From the NCBI RefSeq assembly GCF_029867415.1, contig NC_081184.1, positions 109,045,360-109,109,359 on the forward strand: a DNA stretch of 64,000 nucleotides, in the 5' to 3' direction. The position numbers were made by a program, and so were the translations under genes. Below the pieces are notes generated by a model. The model saw nothing but the letters and a program-made list of their open reading frames with translations. It did not search any database and was not told the origin of the DNA. The DNA is from Vicia villosa (Eukaryota; Streptophyta; Magnoliopsida; Fabales; Fabaceae). Positions 60,460 through 64,000 of this stretch are shown piece after piece (position 1 is the first letter of the stretch; the number at the start of each line of letters is the position of its first letter).

Positions 60460-61459
60460 ATGCAATTAGGAATCACTATGTCTTTTTTTTAATGTAACAT
60501 ATTCTATTAGGAACCACTATGTTTTGATTGTAATATGGTTAAGTTATGAAGTATTATATTTTGGTCTGTTATGAACAAGTTATGTTATTTACTTTGGTTT
60601 GTTATAAACAAGTTATGTTAGAATCCTTGTAATGAACAAGTTCTATTATATTACTTTGGTTTGTTATGTTATATTATATTAATCATGAACCACTTTGGTT
60701 TGTTATGTTATGTTACATCAAGTGGTATAAGCTACATTGTTATAAGCTGCAATTGGTAAATATAAATGTCAACTGGTGCAAGCTACATTGTTATAAGCTG
60801 CATTGTCAATTGGTATATAAGCTGCAAACATAAAAAACATGCCAAATCAACATATTGTGAACAAATTGTTTCAACTATGAAATCAACATAAACTTCATTC
60901 CAACATCAAGGGTCAAATTACACGTCATAATGGATCTTTCAACACTTACACTAAACAACATTTGAACAAGACTTACATTTACATCATAATATTTGACCCT
61001 AAACAACACTTACACTAAATAACACTTGAACAACTGCATTTTATAACACTTGAACCTAAACAACACTTGAACACTTAAAGCATTTAAACTTTATTTCATT
61101 ATTGTTGCAGCAACTAATGTAATTAACACCAATATGATTATCGACCAATTGAATTTCAACTGTTTCTTCAATAATTTCATCTTCATCCTCATTTCTTCTT
61201 CTTTTATGATAGAATCTTTAGCCCTCGATGTCTCATAATTCAAATTCTACAGTAATGACGAAATCACTTCCTTTGCCCTTGGTAAAGATAAAACAAAATT
61301 CGACACAAAGCTCGTAAGCTAATAATACTTGAAACATCAAGGTAAAACATTTCATTAAATTCTAGTTATTATTACTCTCGAGGCACAAAATACTAGGAAA
61401 CGTTGCAGGAAATAAAAATGCAAAACCAAAAGAAAATCAAGTCAGATCATTTGAAGTTG
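60460..61459. other. Spacer with low-complexity repeats
   Basis: It contains irregular repeats of TTGGTTTGTTATG (60540-60720), GCTACATTGTTATAAGCTGC (60730-60800) and AACACTTGAAC or AACACTTACACTAAA (60940-61075). No gene was recognised. Confidence 0.5.
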
Positions 61460-63160
61460 AGGCACCAGGACCACCTACCCGAGTCACCCTGAAAGCGGAC
61501 TTAAACATATCCAACGCCTCGACATAAATCACAACATCACATTAGAACTTCCTCACTTGTCCCACAACGCGTTCTCAAATTTCGAGCACGTCTCACATAG
61601 TCTACTAAAGAGTATCATGTAGCTCCCGCCTCAGATCAGCCACCTCGTGCTAGAGAGCTTTCAAGGTCTATCCTTCTTTTTAGTACTCTTACACCTGGAG
61701 AGTTTTGTCCTCAAAAGAATCAAAAACGAACCTGTATCGCTTCTCTGCATCCCGGAGGAAACCCTCTAGTTTAGTCACACAAGCCACCACAGTAGAAGGG
61801 AAGCCATGTACTACTACCTCTTATAAATAATAAGCAGTTCTAACTTCCTCCTACAATGCAAGGATATCCTATTGAAGATTAGTGCACATCAGCTTCATAG
61901 CTTCGACCTTCTTTTTCCAAGTATCTCTTTCCTTGAAGGAACTACCCAGGGCTAAAACATCACCCATCCAGTAGAGACGAGAGAGAAAATGGTACCAGCT
62001 TTAGACATAATGTGAGCAAGTTGAAAATATAATTCCATCTTATCCCCCTCAGGGAGATTTAGTATGAAGGATGAATTCAATGTCAAAATAGTAGCAGCAG
62101 CCTCCTCAAGAGTGTTTGGAAGCAGAGAAGAGAAAATATTCGATATCTTTATAAAAGGAGTCACCTCCCCGGGAGCATCTTCATGACCCGAGTTCGTTTT
62201 GGAGAAGCCCCGTCACAAGTTCCTTATCTCTGGCCTTCTTCGAATAATTCACAGGTGAGGGTGGTTCCTTCACTATCAAAATGGTTGTAGTATCTGCAAA
62301 CTGGTCCACCTTGAGTATAGGAGTCGAAGCTTCTACAAACGGGGTAAGAGAAGTGACTGGAGCTGAAGCAGTAATCGCCAAAGGAGTGGGGGAAAAAGAA
62401 GAAACCCTGGAATTCATCACAACACGGATGCTTTGAGCATCAGCAAGGTTGTATAACATGTTTAACTTGCATATTTTGTCCATGATATTTTCAAAACGCA
62501 ATCAAGCTTGTAAAAAAAATGAGGACTTCGCTCTTACCAAAAATATTCCTCATTTTCTCAAGAGTAACTGCACTCAAGATAGAATGAATAACAATTTGTC
62601 TTTTCCTCATATCGGTAGAAGTCACCTAACCAAGGATGAACTCATCTTCATGGTTAACCGGATGGAAGTGAATGAGCCCCTGATTGCAAAAAATTATCTA
62701 GGGAAGAATGCCTCACGTGAAAAAGATCGAAGAACGAACTAAGAGAAGGGTTTCAAGACTTGTGCTCAGAATACAGTTGGAAGACCCTTATATGTGCCCA
62801 TAACTTCGGATGAAGCTAGGAAGGAGCCACTTTTAAATATTTCAGGACGACTACATGAAATTCAGAAAAAGGAAGTCGGAGCCTTACTCTTGTAAATAAG
62901 CATTCATGGAACAGGACCATGCATTCACCAAAAGAACCGACCACTCTGAAAGGTCTCCAACCACAATGTTAGCATCGTCGAGGGCGGCCTCAGTGCTCAA
63001 AGTCGAGAAAGTACTCGCTACATTTGCATCTACCCAATCATACATCGGCGCGTTCGGCCGACGTCAAAGATTTAAATGTTCCAGCACCTCAAGATCTCCA
63101 AGCTCACAACCTATAATTTGCAAACAAACCTAAATAAAATCTCTAGCAAGTTTCCTCCTT
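61460..63160 (-). pseudogene. Degenerate coding-like region, probably transposon-derived
   Basis: Minus strand: 62501-62181 (106 codons, MRFENIMDKICKLNMLYNLA and PSPVNYSKKARDKELVTGLL) continues after a frameshift near 62190 into 62164-61952 (FIKISNIFSSLLPNTLEEAA, then NLPEGDKMELYFQLAHIMSK). A stop-rich coiled-coil-like stretch (Glu, Arg and Leu rich) follows to about 61460, where GAPGAST-like residues appear. The region 62502-63160 shows more broken frames. The arrangement resembles the long coiled-coil ORFs of legume retrotransposons of unclear class. No diagnostic domain was seen, so the class is left open. Confidence 0.35.
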
Positions 63161-64000
63161 TGCAAATTGGCTCATACCTCCTCTTTCGACAAGATAGAAG
63201 GGAGCAGAGAAACCTCAACGCAATTTACTCTTTCATCGACATTTAATATAAGGGCGTCCAATGACCCAGTATAAGAAGTGTCTTATTCCAAGGAATGCTC
63301 ATATAGTCTTTCTGAGTCTGAATCGTCATATATGGATATAATTTATGGCCCTACATGATCTCTACTAAGAAAAGTGTGAGGAGAACAAAAGGATGGCCCA
63401 TATGAAGTTTCCAATTCAAAATTACTCACTAAATTGGCAATGTTATCACTTATCCTAACTAAGAAAATAGGGAATGTTGAAGGAAAAACGTGAGTTAGAA
63501 TAGTATTTAATTACGAGAGATTGATGAAGTAGGAGGAATGAAAAAGGTGGCAAATTTAAATCAAGCTCATAATCATTTCTAGTTGTATTCTCATGGAAGA
63601 AAAAACAGACATTTTTCTGGAAAATAACTGAAAGTTTGAAAGTTAAAAGGTAGTGAAACCTTCCAAATATTTAACTCATTTTATTTATAAGCAACGAAAG
63701 TTGAAAGAGCAAAACCAACTATGAAGAAAAAACCCACAAGATCAACGACTAGATTTCCACTTATGAATATACGCCAACTTGAATGCACTCAAGTTTCCTT
63801 TCTTTATAAATATATAAAATAGATCAATATAAGTAAGAATTAAAATATCCTTTTAATAGAAACATAAAATTGATTAAAAAAATAAAAATATATTTAAAAT
63901 ATAGCTAAATAGAAAAGGAGAAAAAAACAAGAAAATAACAATAATAATAATTTAATAAAAAATTAATAACATATTTTTTTGTTAAAGTTGTTTGATGTTA
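63161..64000. other. AT-rich spacer to the window end
   Basis: No gene or repeat structure was recognised. The last 200 bp are nearly pure A/T. Confidence 0.5.

Overview
The window is plant nuclear DNA, most likely from a legume of the pea/vetch/lentil group (Fabeae). Grounds: AT-rich intergenic DNA, GT-AG introns, a plastid enzyme gene with high similarity to dicot homologues, and very long Ogre/Tat-type LTRs that begin TGTCATACCCC or TGTTATACCCC. The genus is an inference. Only one gene looks fully intact: a seven-exon plastidial pyruvate kinase (PKP1-like) on the minus strand at 55622-58660. Nearly everything else is mobile DNA, its decay products, or pieces of host genes carried or broken by it.

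Layout. 1-620: remnant rich in short palindromes. 2341-4948: 5'-truncated L1-type LINE (plus), dead by stops and a mutated catalytic site. 6820-12558: 3' part of an Ogre/Tat element, made of two tandem arrays (82-bp and 60-bp units), a polypurine tract and a 3.1-kb 3' LTR. Right after it comes the last exon of a PP2C phosphatase gene (about 12633-12806), which has lost its DGLW motif. 12807-15290: AT-rich spacer with a microsatellite and a 39-bp minisatellite. 15290-17390 and 18552-22560: two minus-strand LINEs, the first lacking its 3' two thirds and the second lacking most of ORF1, with an unrecognised 117-codon ORF between them. 23480-24623: solo LTR abutting a copia-type gag fragment. 25237-26855: an LTR related to the one at 33125-34935. 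27146-31778: a 4.6-kb Ogre-like LTR that carries a TATA box and a 55-codon ORF with two predicted membrane segments. 31779-34935: 5' LTR, tRNA-Asp-type primer-binding site and a repeat-rich ORF of an Athila-like element.

35433-51172 is the structural centrepiece. A roughly 500-bp inverted repeat precedes a CACTA transposon (36052-42410, target duplication CGG). A gene-capturing Helitron (38154-41093) sits inside the CACTA and carries fragments of a DEAD-box helicase (RH6/8/12-like), a LOG-type cytokinin-activating enzyme and an unidentified gene. Most of the CACTA plus its right flank was then duplicated head to tail (37041-43910 and 43911-50798), with TTTG microhomology at the junction and the distal breakpoint inside the terminal repeat of a MITE. 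A second Helitron of the same family lies at 53293-54839.

55622-58660: PKP1 gene with a MITE in intron 1. 59785-60459: C-terminal MULE transposase fragment (SWIM zinc finger and CCHC knuckle). 61460-63160: degenerate reading frames, probably from a transposon. No rRNA, tRNA gene or CRISPR array was seen. The genes do not form a pathway; the window is a record of nested insertion, gene-fragment capture and segmental duplication around one housekeeping gene.
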